This document shows, one piece after another, positions 1 to 6,253 of a DNA stretch of 10,036 nt; position 1 is the first letter of the stretch, and the number at the start of each line of letters is the position of its first letter. The notes beneath the pieces were generated by a model. That model did no database searches. It saw nothing but the letters and a program-made list of their open reading frames with translations, and was not told the origin of the DNA. Both the position numbers and the translations under genes were made by a program. Source of the DNA: Hyphomicrobiales bacterium (GTDB taxonomy: Bacteria > Pseudomonadota > Alphaproteobacteria > Rhizobiales > JALURZ01); contig JALURZ010000197.1 of NCBI GenBank assembly GCA_027058735.1, positions 1 to 10,036 on the forward strand. Reading direction: 5' to 3'.

Positions 1-94
1 GCCCGAAAGCGGCCCGCCCCGCCCCTGAAATTACGAGGCCGCCAACGGCGAGAACCGCCAAACACGCGGCAATGAACCACTTCCGCCTCAACAT
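1..94 (-). CDS. Start of an unidentified exported or membrane-anchored protein (partial)
   Basis: Only the first 31 codons are in the window; the gene continues past the left edge. The translated start reads MLRRKWFIAACLAVLAVGGL and then VISGAGRAAFG. This is a basic n-region (RRK), a hydrophobic stretch of about 18 residues and a small-residue region ending near Ala-Ala, which is the shape of a Sec signal peptide or an N-terminal membrane anchor. I see no lipobox. The ATG at 94 has AAGGA just upstream, closer than ideal. An in-frame ATG at 127 would add 11 residues (MVEAAAGNART) but has no visible ribosome-binding site. The gene diverges from the SulP transporter, with the inverted-repeat element between them. 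The family cannot be told from this fragment. That it is a real gene is an inference from the signal-peptide pattern. Confidence 0.5.
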   Translation of the reverse strand, partial: MLRRKWFIAACLAVLAVGGLVISGAGRAAFG

Positions 95-233
95 CGTCCT
101 TGCATTTCCCGCAGCAGCCTCAACCATTGCACGGACAGGACCGCGCTGGCGCCCATGTCGCGGTTGTGCGGCGCGCACCATCGCGATAGAACCGCGCCCA
201 GGGTCCAGATCCATTAATTCCGTTCAACTCTGT

Positions 234-262
234 TTGCACTGGAGGGTACGAATGCTGATAAA
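234..262 (+). promoter_or_regulatory. Candidate sigma-70 promoter inside the inverted-repeat element
   Basis: TTGCAC at 234-239 resembles a -35 box. After a 17-bp spacer, GATAAA at 257-262 resembles a -10 box, matching four of six consensus positions. Transcription would start near 269 and read through the right arm of the element into the SulP transporter at 412. If the element is an insertion, it may supply the transporter's promoter. The -10 box is imperfect and no other evidence supports it. Confidence 0.3.
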
Positions 263-353
263 CAAGCGCAAGATCAGGCTTTCGGCCTTGTCGGGCATTG
301 ATCGCCAGCAGGCGCGCCCTTCAGTGCGAACCCTCCGGGCGGCGCGGAGTTGA
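252..353 (+). CDS. Possible 33-residue small ORF inside the inverted-repeat element
   Basis: GGAGGG at 241-246 is followed by five bases and then an ATG at 252. That is near-ideal Shine-Dalgarno placement. The frame begins MLINKRKIRLSALSG, ends RTLRAARS and stops at TGA 351-353, just inside the right arm. It is short, strongly basic, and resembles no family I know. GGAGGGT is also part of the inner symmetry of the element, so the apparent ribosome-binding site may be a by-product of the repeat. The candidate promoter's -10 box lies downstream of this ribosome-binding site, so a different transcript would be needed to express it. A real gene is possible but unlikely without conservation. Confidence 0.2.
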   Translation: MLINKRKIRLSALSGIDRQQARPSVRTLRAARS

Positions 354-411
354 ACGGAATTAATGGATCTGGACCCTGCATCTTCGCGTTCGCCTCAAGG
401 GCCATCATAAC

Positions 412-2637
412 ATGGCACAGCCCGGTAGCGGCCAGTCCTTTCTGTCTGGCATGTCTTTGAAGACCCTGCCCCGCGATATGTTCAGCGGCTCGGTCGCGGC
501 TGTGGTGACCATTGCCTATGCGGTATCCTTCAGCGCGCTGATTTTCTCCGGGCCGCTGGAGGCGGGGCTGGGTTTCGGATTTGTCGCACTGCTGATCGGC
601 GCGGCCATCACCGGCCTCATCGTCGGCCTGTTTACAAGACTCGTCCCCGCCGATGCGGGACCCGACACGCCCGCGGTCGCGGTCATGAGCGTGCTGGCGC
701 TCGCCGTCGGGCAACGCTTTCTCGCGAATGGCGATGGCGAACTGGCGGTGCTGCATGTGCTGGTCGCCATTTCGCTGGCCACCATGCTGACCGGCCTGTT
801 CCTGTTCGCCCTCGGCGCGCTCAAGGCCGGGCAATGGCTGCGTTTTATTCCCTACCCGGTCATCGGCGGGTTTCTCGCCGCCTCCGGCTGGCTGCTGGTT
901 GCCGGCGGCGTGGACGTGATCGTCAAGACACCCATCGCCGGCATCGCCACGCTTGGCGGTGTCGTCGTCGATCGCTGGCCGCAACTGGCCACCGGAATCG
1001 GCATGGCGCTGGCCATCCTGGCGCTGCGCCGGCGCGTTGGCACCTATATCCTGTTGCCGGGCGCTTTTTTTGCCGGTGTGATCATTGTCAATCTTGGCTT
1101 GTGGCTGGCGGCGGCGCTGGGTCCGCCCGTCGATTCGGCGCCGTGGTTTCTTGACGCTTCGGCATCTCGCAGCGTCTGGTGGCCGGCCTCCGCCATTTTC
1201 GATGCCCGGATCCAGTGGGGCGTTCTGGTTCGCCAGTCGGTCGAAATTGCCGCTGTTTGCGGGGTTACGGCCATCGCCCTGCTGCTCGACATATCGAGCC
1301 TGGAAATGGCGCGCAGCAAAGCTGTCGATCTGGACCATGAACTGCGCGTCAATGGCGCGGCCAATGTGGTGGCGGCCGCGCTGGGGGGCATTGCGGGCAA
1401 CCTGTCCATGGTCGGCAGCCTGCTCATCAGCGAGGCGGGCGCCGTATCCAGACTTGCGACCCTGACCGCCTCGCTCGTGTGCACGATCGCGATTTTCGCC
1501 GGGTCCTGGCTGCTGACGGCGATCCCCACGCCCGTGCTGGGCGGCGTGCTGATCTATCTGGGTATTTCCATTCTCTATCACGCCCTGATTGAATCGGCCG
1601 GCCAGCGCTCCATGGCCGACAACGTGCTGGCCATCGCCATTGCCGTGACCATCGTGGCATCGGGCTATCTGATCGGCATTCTGCTGGGTGTTCTGGGCGC
1701 ATGCGTTTCATTCGTCTTGAGCTACAGCCGCATCAGCGTAATCCGCCAGCATCTCAGCCGGGCCAATTTCAGCTCCAACACCGACCGTTCCCCGGACAAC
1801 ATGCGGCTGCTTTCGCAAGACGGCGAGAAAATCCAGATTCTGTGGCTGCGGGGCTATATTTTCTTTGGCACCTCGAACCGGTTGTTCGAATATATGCGCC
1901 GGAAATTCTGGGGCGAGGACGCCCCGCGGGTGCATTTCATCATCCTTGATTTCGCGCAGGTGCCCGGGTTCGATTCGTCGGCCATCTTCAGCCTCATCAA
2001 ATTGCGGAATGCGTGCCGCGACCATGACGCGGTGCTGGTGTTGAGCGGCCTGTCGGACTCGTTGCGCGGATTTCTTGACAATGTCGGGTTTTTCCCGCCC
2101 GGCGACGATCGCACCGTGCTGTGCATCGCCCATCGCGACGACGCGCTGCAATGGTGTGAGGACCAGTTGCTGGATGCCCATGGCACGGCCGATCCGCGCG
2201 ATACGGAATTTCGCCGCTGGCTCGCCGCCCAGCTCGGCGGCGCCCGCCTCGCCGACCGGGTCATCGCCTATCTCGACCGCGTCGAGGTGAAATCGGGTGA
2301 CCTGGTGGTCAAACAGGGCTCCGTTTCCAACAGTATCGAACTGATCGCATCGGGGCGCATGGTGGTCAGCCTTAAAGGATCGCACGGCAAGGCCACCCGG
2401 CTGCACCAGATCGACGGCCAGACCATCGTGGGCGAGATGGGGTTTTACCGCCGCGCGAAACGCACAGCCTCGGTCATTGCCGAAGAGGATGCGGTCGTCT
2501 ACCGCCTCGACCGCAAGTCGTTTGACAAAATGACAAGGACGGATCCCGAAGCCGCCACCGCGCTGAACGGCTTCATCATCCGCATGCTGTCCGACCGGCT
2601 CGATTTCGCGATCCGCGAGATCGCCGCCCTGCAATAG
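412..2637 (+). CDS. SulP-family anion transporter with STAS and cyclic-nucleotide-binding domains
   Basis: This is a predicted inner-membrane transporter of 741 residues. Residues about 20-440 form the hydrophobic SulP/SLC26-type core, starting PRDMFSGSVAAVVTIAYAVS. Residues about 470-580 form a STAS domain; ILDFAQVPGFDSSAI (511-525) is its signature strand and loop, with Ser522/Ser523 where anti-sigma-antagonist-like domains carry the phosphorylatable serine. Residues about 605-735 form a cyclic-nucleotide-binding domain. Its phosphate-binding cassette, VGEMGFYRRAKRTASV (673-688), keeps the expected Glu675 and Arg684, so cAMP or cGMP binding looks possible. Typical bacterial SulP proteins are about 500-600 residues and stop after STAS, so the extra domain explains the length. 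A similar SulP-STAS-CNB layout occurs, as I recall, in fungal vacuolar proteins of the YGR125W/Vsb1 type, so the substrate need not be sulfate. AAGGG lies about ten bases before the chosen ATG; Met14 is an alternative start. It is convergent with the DUF3307 gene, 12 bp apart. Confidence 0.9.
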   Translation: MAQPGSGQSFLSGMSLKTLPRDMFSGSVAAVVTIAYAVSFSALIFSGPLEAGLGFGFVALLIGAAITGLIVGLFTRLVPADAGPDTPAVAVMSVLALAVGQRFLANGDGELAVLHVLVAISLATMLTGLFLFALGALKAGQWLRFIPYPVIGGFLAASGWLLVAGGVDVIVKTPIAGIATLGGVVVDRWPQLATGIGMALAILALRRRVGTYILLPGAFFAGVIIVNLGLWLAAALGPPVDSAPWFLDASASRSVWWPASAIFDARIQWGVLVRQSVEIAAVCGVTAIALLLDISSLEMARSKAVDLDHELRVNGAANVVAAALGGIAGNLSMVGSLLISEAGAVSRLATLTASLVCTIAIFAGSWLLTAIPTPVLGGVLIYLGISILYHALIESAGQRSMADNVLAIAIAVTIVASGYLIGILLGVLGACVSFVLSYSRISVIRQHLSRANFSSNTDRSPDNMRLLSQDGEKIQILWLRGYIFFGTSNRLFEYMRRKFWGEDAPRVHFIILDFAQVPGFDSSAIFSLIKLRNACRDHDAVLVLSGLSDSLRGFLDNVGFFPPGDDRTVLCIAHRDDALQWCEDQLLDAHGTADPRDTEFRRWLAAQLGGARLADRVIAYLDRVEVKSGDLVVKQGSVSNSIELIASGRMVVSLKGSHGKATRLHQIDGQTIVGEMGFYRRAKRTASVIAEEDAVVYRLDRKSFDKMTRTDPEAATALNGFIIRMLSDRLDFAIREIAALQ

Positions 2638-2649
2638 GCGCCATGAGCG

Positions 2650-3042
2650 CTAGGCCTGGGCGCCGACCAGGATCGAGACCATCGCCACATAGGTCAGGTG
2701 GTGGATGAACTGATCGATTCCCAGGGCGCGCCAGAAGCCGCCCGCCGCCGGCGTCCATTGCCGGCGCGCGACAATCTGCTCCTTGGCCCAGTCCACATGG
2801 TAGTGAACAAGCAACTCACCGGCGATGAGCACACCGGCGAACACCGCTCCCGGCGCGGGCAATATAAGGAACACAGGCACGCTCAAAACCGCGTGAATGC
2901 CCGCATGCAGCATGCCCCCGGGGTGCCCGTAAATTCCCTTGTTTCGCAACTGATAGGGCGTTTGCAGGATGAAATCGGCCATCACATGCTTGATGAGAAA
3001 ATAGGTCAACGCCAGCAACAGCGATAAAGCGCCCGTGTCCAT
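2650..3042 (-). CDS. DUF3307-family small membrane protein
   Basis: This 130-residue protein is mostly hydrophobic, with about four likely membrane segments (roughly 5-25, 45-65, 66-82 and 112-128). Conserved-looking polar motifs sit between them: KHVMADFILQTPYQ (18-31), HAGIHAVL (46-53), LLVHYHVDWAKEQ (77-89) and IDQFIHHLTY (109-118). This spacing of Asp, Gln and His residues at membrane edges matches the DUF3307 family, whose function is not known to me. AGAGGT about eight bases before the ATG is a good ribosome-binding site and fixes the start. The gene is convergent with the SulP transporter. A tRNA-Arg lies upstream on the same strand. The 260-bp gap between 3043 and 3302 holds no gene I can support. 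Confidence 0.85.
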   Translation of the reverse strand: MDTGALSLLLALTYFLIKHVMADFILQTPYQLRNKGIYGHPGGMLHAGIHAVLSVPVFLILPAPGAVFAGVLIAGELLVHYHVDWAKEQIVARRQWTPAAGGFWRALGIDQFIHHLTYVAMVSILVGAQA

Positions 3043-3302
3043 TGTTCGTTACCTCTGTTTGGCTGCTGCGCCCCGGATCATGATCTCATGAACAGAGCCA
3101 AAAGAATATCGCTTCATGACCCGCCCCCCGGGGTGGCTGCAAACCGGATTTCGCCGGCGGGCGCCGTTTCCGGTTTCGCCGCCATCCGCGACGGCGCGCG
3201 GAGCCCCGACATGGCGGTGCTTGCGTTAAGATGGGGCCGGGACCCGCAAAGAACCAGCCCTGTCGATGCAAGACCGGCCCGGTTTTCCGGCAACCCCGGT
3301 TG

Positions 3303-3379
3303 TGGCGATCCCGGCAGGATTCGAACCTGCGACCTGCGGATTAGAAGTCCGCTGCTCTATCCAGCTGAGCTACGGGACC
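3303..3379 (-). tRNA. tRNA-Arg (anticodon UCU)
   Basis: This is a complete 77-nt cloverleaf. The acceptor GGTCCCG pairs with CGGGATC, followed by discriminator G and an encoded CCA (TGG at 3303-3305 on the plus strand). The anticodon arm is GCGGA-CTTCTAA-TCCGC, giving anticodon TCT. The T arm is GCAGG-TTCGAAT-CCTGC, and the D arm begins GCTCAGCTGGATAGAGC. It reads AGA codons. The NDUFS4-like gene lies 53 bp upstream on the same strand and I see no convincing promoter in that gap, so it may share a transcript with that gene and with tRNA-Pro. Confidence 0.97.
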
Positions 3380-3432
3380 GTTGTCACCAACACCTGCCTC
3401 GCGCATTGATCCCAACATGGCGGCCATTGCGG

Positions 3433-3738
3433 TCAATGGGTCCACAGGCCATTCCGGCCGAACCGGAAATTATCCGAATACGCCTTTGGCCTGCGCATGC
3501 GCACGCGCGGTTCCTGGACAAGATAGGCAATTCCGTTGCGCTTTGCATAGGCGATCGCGTCTTCCTTTGTCTCGAAGGTCAGTCTGAGTTGCTGTTGCAT
3601 GTCACTGCTGCTAGTCCAGCCCATCAGCGGCTCGATCTGCCGCGGGGCGGCGGGGTCAAAGTCCAGCACCCACCTGCGGGTGTGCGCCTGACCCGATTGC
3701 ATGGCGTTTTTTGCCGGCCTGTATATCCGCGCGCTCAT
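3433..3738 (-). CDS. NDUFS4-like accessory subunit of respiratory complex I
   Basis: The 101-residue product starts MSARIYRPAKNAMQSGQ, continues to WVLDFDP (23-29) and GWTSSSDMQQQLRLTFETKE (40-59), and ends SDNFRFGRNGLWTH. MSARIYRPAK-type starts, the GWTSSSD motif, the 'F-T-K-E-D-A-I-A-Y-A' segment and the FRxGRNGxWTH end are the marks of the ETC complex I NDUFS4 family (PF04800). In mitochondria this protein is a peripheral accessory subunit of NADH:ubiquinone oxidoreductase near the NADH module. Alphaproteobacteria such as Paracoccus have a bacterial version in complex I. The start at 3738 has GAGGA a few bases upstream. The frame stays open further upstream but would cross tRNA-Pro, so the longer reading is rejected. 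The gene lies between tRNA-Pro (38 bp upstream) and tRNA-Arg (53 bp downstream), all on one strand. The core nuo genes are not in this window. Confidence 0.92.
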   Translation of the reverse strand: MSARIYRPAKNAMQSGQAHTRRWVLDFDPAAPRQIEPLMGWTSSSDMQQQLRLTFETKEDAIAYAKRNGIAYLVQEPRVRMRRPKAYSDNFRFGRNGLWTH

Positions 3739-3776
3739 GTGGTCCTCGAGAAAACCTTCCTCTGCCGGGCCGGCGA

Positions 3777-3853
<77 letters not shown>

Positions 3854-3933
3854 AACGCCGGCCGGGGCCGGCTGACGGGACCATCCTTGGCCAGTGAAAA
3901 AGATGTACCCCCGCCAGCCGGGCGAAGGCAAGG

Positions 3934-3952
3934 AAAAGGCGCAATGCCCGCC
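3934..3952 (-). terminator. Weak candidate terminator after the DUF192 gene
   Basis: On the minus strand, GGCG (3952-3949) can pair with CGCC (3941-3938) across a seven-base loop. TTTT follows directly at 3937-3934, then CCTT. The stem is only 4 bp, so termination would be weak. Its position 18 bp after the DUF192 stop and about 80 bp before tRNA-Pro is sensible. Read-through into tRNA-Pro is quite possible. Confidence 0.25.
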
Positions 3953-3969
3953 ACTGCCGGGTCTTGAGC

Positions 3970-4470
3970 CTATTGAACATTCCTGAATAAACTGTGTTCG
4001 ATCCGGTCGCCCGGCCGCAGACCGATCCGTTTCGCGGTTCCCGCGACAACCTCCAGCACGTAGCGCACCGGCCCTTGGGAGGGAATGATGTCGCGCGACA
4101 GCGGCTTGGTGTTTTCCGCGATCGCGTTCACGCGCCCGTCGGCCAGAATGAAAATCATGTCGAGGGGGATATAGGTATTGCGCATCCACATGGAAATGGG
4201 CTGATCGAATTTGAAATCAAACAGCATTCCCTCGTTTTCGCCCATGGAGCGGCGGAACATGAGGCCGCGCGTACGGGTCTCGGGCGTATCCGCGATTTCG
4301 GCCTCGAAGCGAAAGCGGCCCATCGATGTGACGATCGTCAGGGGTTCGCGGCGCATGCCAGGATCGCTGGCCGCATATGCCGCATCCGGCGCCAGCAACA
4401 CCAATGCCGCAACGATCAGAAGAAAACCCCGGCGCAGCCGCACGCCAACAACCTGTGTCATAACCTGCAT
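3970..4470 (-). CDS. Exported DUF192-family protein
   Basis: The product has 166 residues. Residues 1-33 look like a Sec signal peptide: Arg11-Arg14 basic, FLLIVAALVLLAP hydrophobic, then AAYA-A as the likely cleavage site. The mature domain carries the DUF192 landmarks: ADTPETRTRGLMFRRSM (60-76), GMLFDF (81-86), MWMRNTYIPLDMIFI (94-108) and VLEVVAGTAKRIGLRPGD (138-155). The family (PF02643) is a small beta-barrel fold of unknown biochemical role, usually about 150-170 residues in proteobacteria, so the length is normal. The product is predicted to be periplasmic. The ATG at 4470 has no strong ribosome-binding site; Met4 (4461) is an alternative that keeps the signal peptide. It lies 108 bp downstream of the double cold-shock gene on the same strand, a pairing I believe is common in Hyphomicrobiales. 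I see no recognisable feature in that gap. Confidence 0.88.
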   Translation of the reverse strand: MQVMTQVVGVRLRRGFLLIVAALVLLAPDAAYAASDPGMRREPLTIVTSMGRFRFEAEIADTPETRTRGLMFRRSMGENEGMLFDFKFDQPISMWMRNTYIPLDMIFILADGRVNAIAENTKPLSRDIIPSQGPVRYVLEVVAGTAKRIGLRPGDRIEHSLFRNVQ

Positions 4471-4578
4471 TCACACGAATTCATGCACAAACCGCCGATT
4501 CCGGCCCAAGCGCGGCACGGCCGCACGCCGCAAAACAGCAGATCATAGCGCTGACGGAAAAACAAGGTGCCCCGCGGG

Positions 4579-5142
4579 CTAGTGGGGCCCGGGCGGGACG
4601 CCGTCCAGGTCGAGCTTGACCTCGGCGGCCATCAGCCCCTTGGGGCCTTCGCCGTAGCGAACATAGACCATCTGATCGGGCCGCAGCTCCGGCACGCTGC
4701 AGCGGCGCAGAACTTCCATGTGAACGAAAATATCCGGCCCGTCATCGCCTTCCTGGACAAATCCATAGCCCTTGGCGCGGTTGAACCACTTGACCTTGAC
4801 GGCCACATAGTCGCCGGTCGGGGTCACCTCCACATGGGTGCGCGCCGGCGGTTTCTGCACCGGCTGGATGGCGGTCGAATTATCGACGCTCTTGATCTTG
4901 AGCGCCTGATAGCCCTTGTCGCGCTCGACCGCCTCGACAACGACCTGCGCGCCCTCAAGCAATGTCTCGAACCCGTCACGCTTGAGACAACTGAAATGGA
5001 TCAGGATGTCGGGCATGCCGTTGTCGGGGATCATGAATCCATCTCCCCGCGCGGGACCGGACCATTTTACGAACCCTGATACCTCAAAGATATTGATCGC
5101 CAAATCGTCGGGAACATTGGCAATCTGATCGACCCGTTCCAC
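4579..5142 (-). CDS. Double cold-shock-domain protein
   Basis: This is a predicted cytoplasmic nucleic-acid-binding protein with two cold-shock domains. Residues are numbered from the GTG at 5142, which gives 187 aa. The first domain spans about 20-88, the linker STAIQPVQKPPARTHVEVTP follows, and the second spans about 112-178. The second domain is canonical: VKWFNRAKGYGFV (117-129, RNP1) and DIFVH (137-141, RNP2). The first is degenerate: VKWSGPARGDGFMI (25-38) has lost the Phe after Trp and the aromatic of KGYGF, while DILIH (45-49) is kept. Related alphaproteobacterial proteins are, from memory, about 190 residues. The start is uncertain. The GTG at 5142 has AAGGGG upstream and gives the usual length. 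The ATG at 5232 gives 217 residues but has no ribosome-binding site, and its extra 30 residues do not resemble the family. Its role, RNA chaperoning or regulation, is inferred from the domain. Confidence 0.88.
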   Translation of the reverse strand: MERVDQIANVPDDLAINIFEVSGFVKWSGPARGDGFMIPDNGMPDILIHFSCLKRDGFETLLEGAQVVVEAVERDKGYQALKIKSVDNSTAIQPVQKPPARTHVEVTPTGDYVAVKVKWFNRAKGYGFVQEGDDGPDIFVHMEVLRRCSVPELRPDQMVYVRYGEGPKGLMAAEVKLDLDGVPPGPH

Positions 5143-5310
5143 TTGAAAAAGCCCCTTCGCCGCCTCTCGGACGTACACAGAGGTACGCACTCCGCCAAAT
5201 ACCCGGAACCCAGCCTCCAGGATTGCGTCCATTTTGATACATAAGGGCGATGCTTGTACAGAGCCTTGCGTTCACCATGTGGAAAATCCCGCAATTCCGG
5301 GCCGCAATCG

Positions 5311-5339
5311 CCTATACGGCCAAATTCTGCGGAAAAGAA
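5311..5339 (-). promoter_or_regulatory. Weak candidate promoter for the double cold-shock gene
   Basis: On the minus strand TTCTTT (5339-5334) and TATAGG (5316-5311) are separated by 17 bp. The -10 box matches four of six positions; the -35 box is poor. It is the best candidate I found between sir2 and the cold-shock gene. A start near 5304 would give a leader of about 160 nt to the GTG at 5142, or about 70 nt to the ATG at 5232. Long structured leaders are known for some csp genes, so this is worth testing, but the call is tentative. The rest of 5143-5415 shows no other gene. Confidence 0.22.
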
Positions 5340-5415
5340 CGCCTCGCCGTTTGTGACAAAAGAGGCGAATCACTACGCGCGGCAGCCAAATTGCCAGCAT
5401 GCGCAATCACTTGAC

Positions 5416-6195
5416 TCACGGTTCATTGCGCCCGTGCGCGAGCGGCGCCATGACGGTCCCGATATCCTCGTTCAGGACGAGATCGGCAATATCGTCGAGT
5501 TCGGTTTTTTCGCGGTTGAGGATAACAAGGCTGGCGCCGGCCTGCTTGGCCATGATCGGGAAGCCGGCCGCCGGATACACCACCAGCGAAGAGCCGATCG
5601 AGACAAACAAGTCGCAGCCCAGCGTCGCCTCCCGGGCGCGCATCATTTCGCGCTCGGGCATCGCCTGCCCGAAAGAGATTGTCGCGCTCTTGATCAGGCC
5701 TGCGCACCGGGGGCAGGCAGGCGGCCTGCCGGTGCGGTCGAACTCGATTTTCACCCAGGCATGTTCGCAGCGCTCGCCGCAATCCAGGCAGGTCGCATAG
5801 GTGCCGTTGCCGTGCAGTTCGATGACCTTTTCCTCAGGCACCCCGGAGGCCTGATGCAGCCCGTCGATATTCTGGGTGATGACATGGCTCACCTTGCCCT
5901 TCAGGACCAGATGGGCGACGGCCTTGTGGCCACGGCCGGGCTCGGCACCGGCGAAATGCTCTTCCATGGCGAACTTCCGCCGCCAGGCTTCGATGCGGTT
6001 GTCTTCCGATCCGACGAATTCATCGAAATGGATCGGCATGTTTTTCGACCACAGTCCGCCGGGACTGCGAAAATCGGGTATGCCGCATTCCGTGCTGATG
6101 CCCGCCCCGGTGAACACGACGACGCGCCGCGCCGCGGCCAGCGCATCGCGCATCGCGGCTTGCGCCTCGCGCAGACCGTTACTTGCTTGCCCCAC
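5416..6195 (-). CDS. Sir2-family NAD-dependent protein deacylase
   Basis: This sirtuin of 259 residues would remove acyl groups from protein lysines, using NAD+ and releasing nicotinamide and O-acyl-ADP-ribose in the cytoplasm. The NAD-binding motifs are present: GAGIS (30-34), GIPDFRSPGGLW (38-49), TQNIDGLHQ (107-115) and GSSLVVYPAA (201-210). The catalytic His128 lies in IELHGN. Four zinc-binding cysteines form two pairs, C136-x2-C139 and C161-x2-C164. The Tyr-x-x-Arg pair typical of class III desuccinylases such as E. coli CobB is not evident in the region about 50-85, so acetyl or another neutral acyl group is a likelier substrate. The start is GTG at 6195 with GAGGG six bases upstream; the ATG for Met15 would still keep all motifs. 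The gene is divergent from gloA. Confidence 0.93.
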   Translation of the reverse strand: MGQASNGLREAQAAMRDALAAARRVVVFTGAGISTECGIPDFRSPGGLWSKNMPIHFDEFVGSEDNRIEAWRRKFAMEEHFAGAEPGRGHKAVAHLVLKGKVSHVITQNIDGLHQASGVPEEKVIELHGNGTYATCLDCGERCEHAWVKIEFDRTGRPPACPRCAGLIKSATISFGQAMPEREMMRAREATLGCDLFVSIGSSLVVYPAAGFPIMAKQAGASLVILNREKTELDDIADLVLNEDIGTVMAPLAHGRNEP

Positions 6196-6225
6196 GGTTC
6201 GCCCTCTCCCGCCGACATACAGCCA

Positions 6226-6253
6226 TTGAGCTGTCGCGATCTTGCCCTATAGT
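6226..6253 (+). promoter_or_regulatory. Candidate sigma-70 promoter for gloA
   Basis: TTGAGC (6226-6231, four of six consensus positions) and TATAGT (6248-6253, five of six) are 16 bp apart on the plus strand. Transcription would start near 6260, giving a 5' leader of about 40 nt before gloA. It overlaps the candidate sir2 promoter on the other strand. Confidence 0.5.

Larger units (their letters stand above)
199..378. repeat. 180-bp element with perfect 32-bp inverted terminal repeats
   Basis: Bases 199-230 are the exact reverse complement of 347-378, 32 of 32 positions. The left arm begins CAGGGTCCAGATCC, contains ATTAAT and ends GTTCAACTC. The 116-bp interior is partly symmetrical too. 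After ten unpaired positions on each side, GGAGGGT at 241-247 faces ACCCTCC at 330-336 in the same register, and CG/CG pairs two positions further in. The element sits between divergent genes and ends 33 bp before the SulP start codon. No target-site duplication is evident: the left flank ends CCGCGCC and the right flank starts CATCTTC. No transposase lies in the window. The shape suits a miniature inverted-repeat transposable element or a decayed insertion-sequence remnant. A repeat-bounded invertible segment is an alternative. The repeat is directly visible; its nature is inferred. Confidence 0.85.

Noticed and set aside
199..378. CRISPR array, integron attC site or rho-independent terminator as explanations for the inverted repeat.
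   Set aside because: There are only two arms, in inverted orientation, with no repeated spacers and no integrase-type core sites. The 116-bp interior and lack of a T run do not suit a terminator.
274..1581. 435-codon open frame antisense to the SulP transporter, and another of 308 codons at 1708-2634.
   Set aside because: They mirror a strong coding sequence with clear SulP, STAS and CNB domains. Their composition (rich in Arg, Gln, Gly and Asp) is typical of antisense frames at high G+C.
2637..2664. Two GGCGCC sites flanking AGCGCT between the convergent SulP and DUF3307 stop codons, as a bidirectional terminator.
   Set aside because: The sites can pair, but the loop is long, no T run follows on either strand, and such palindromes are common at this G+C content.
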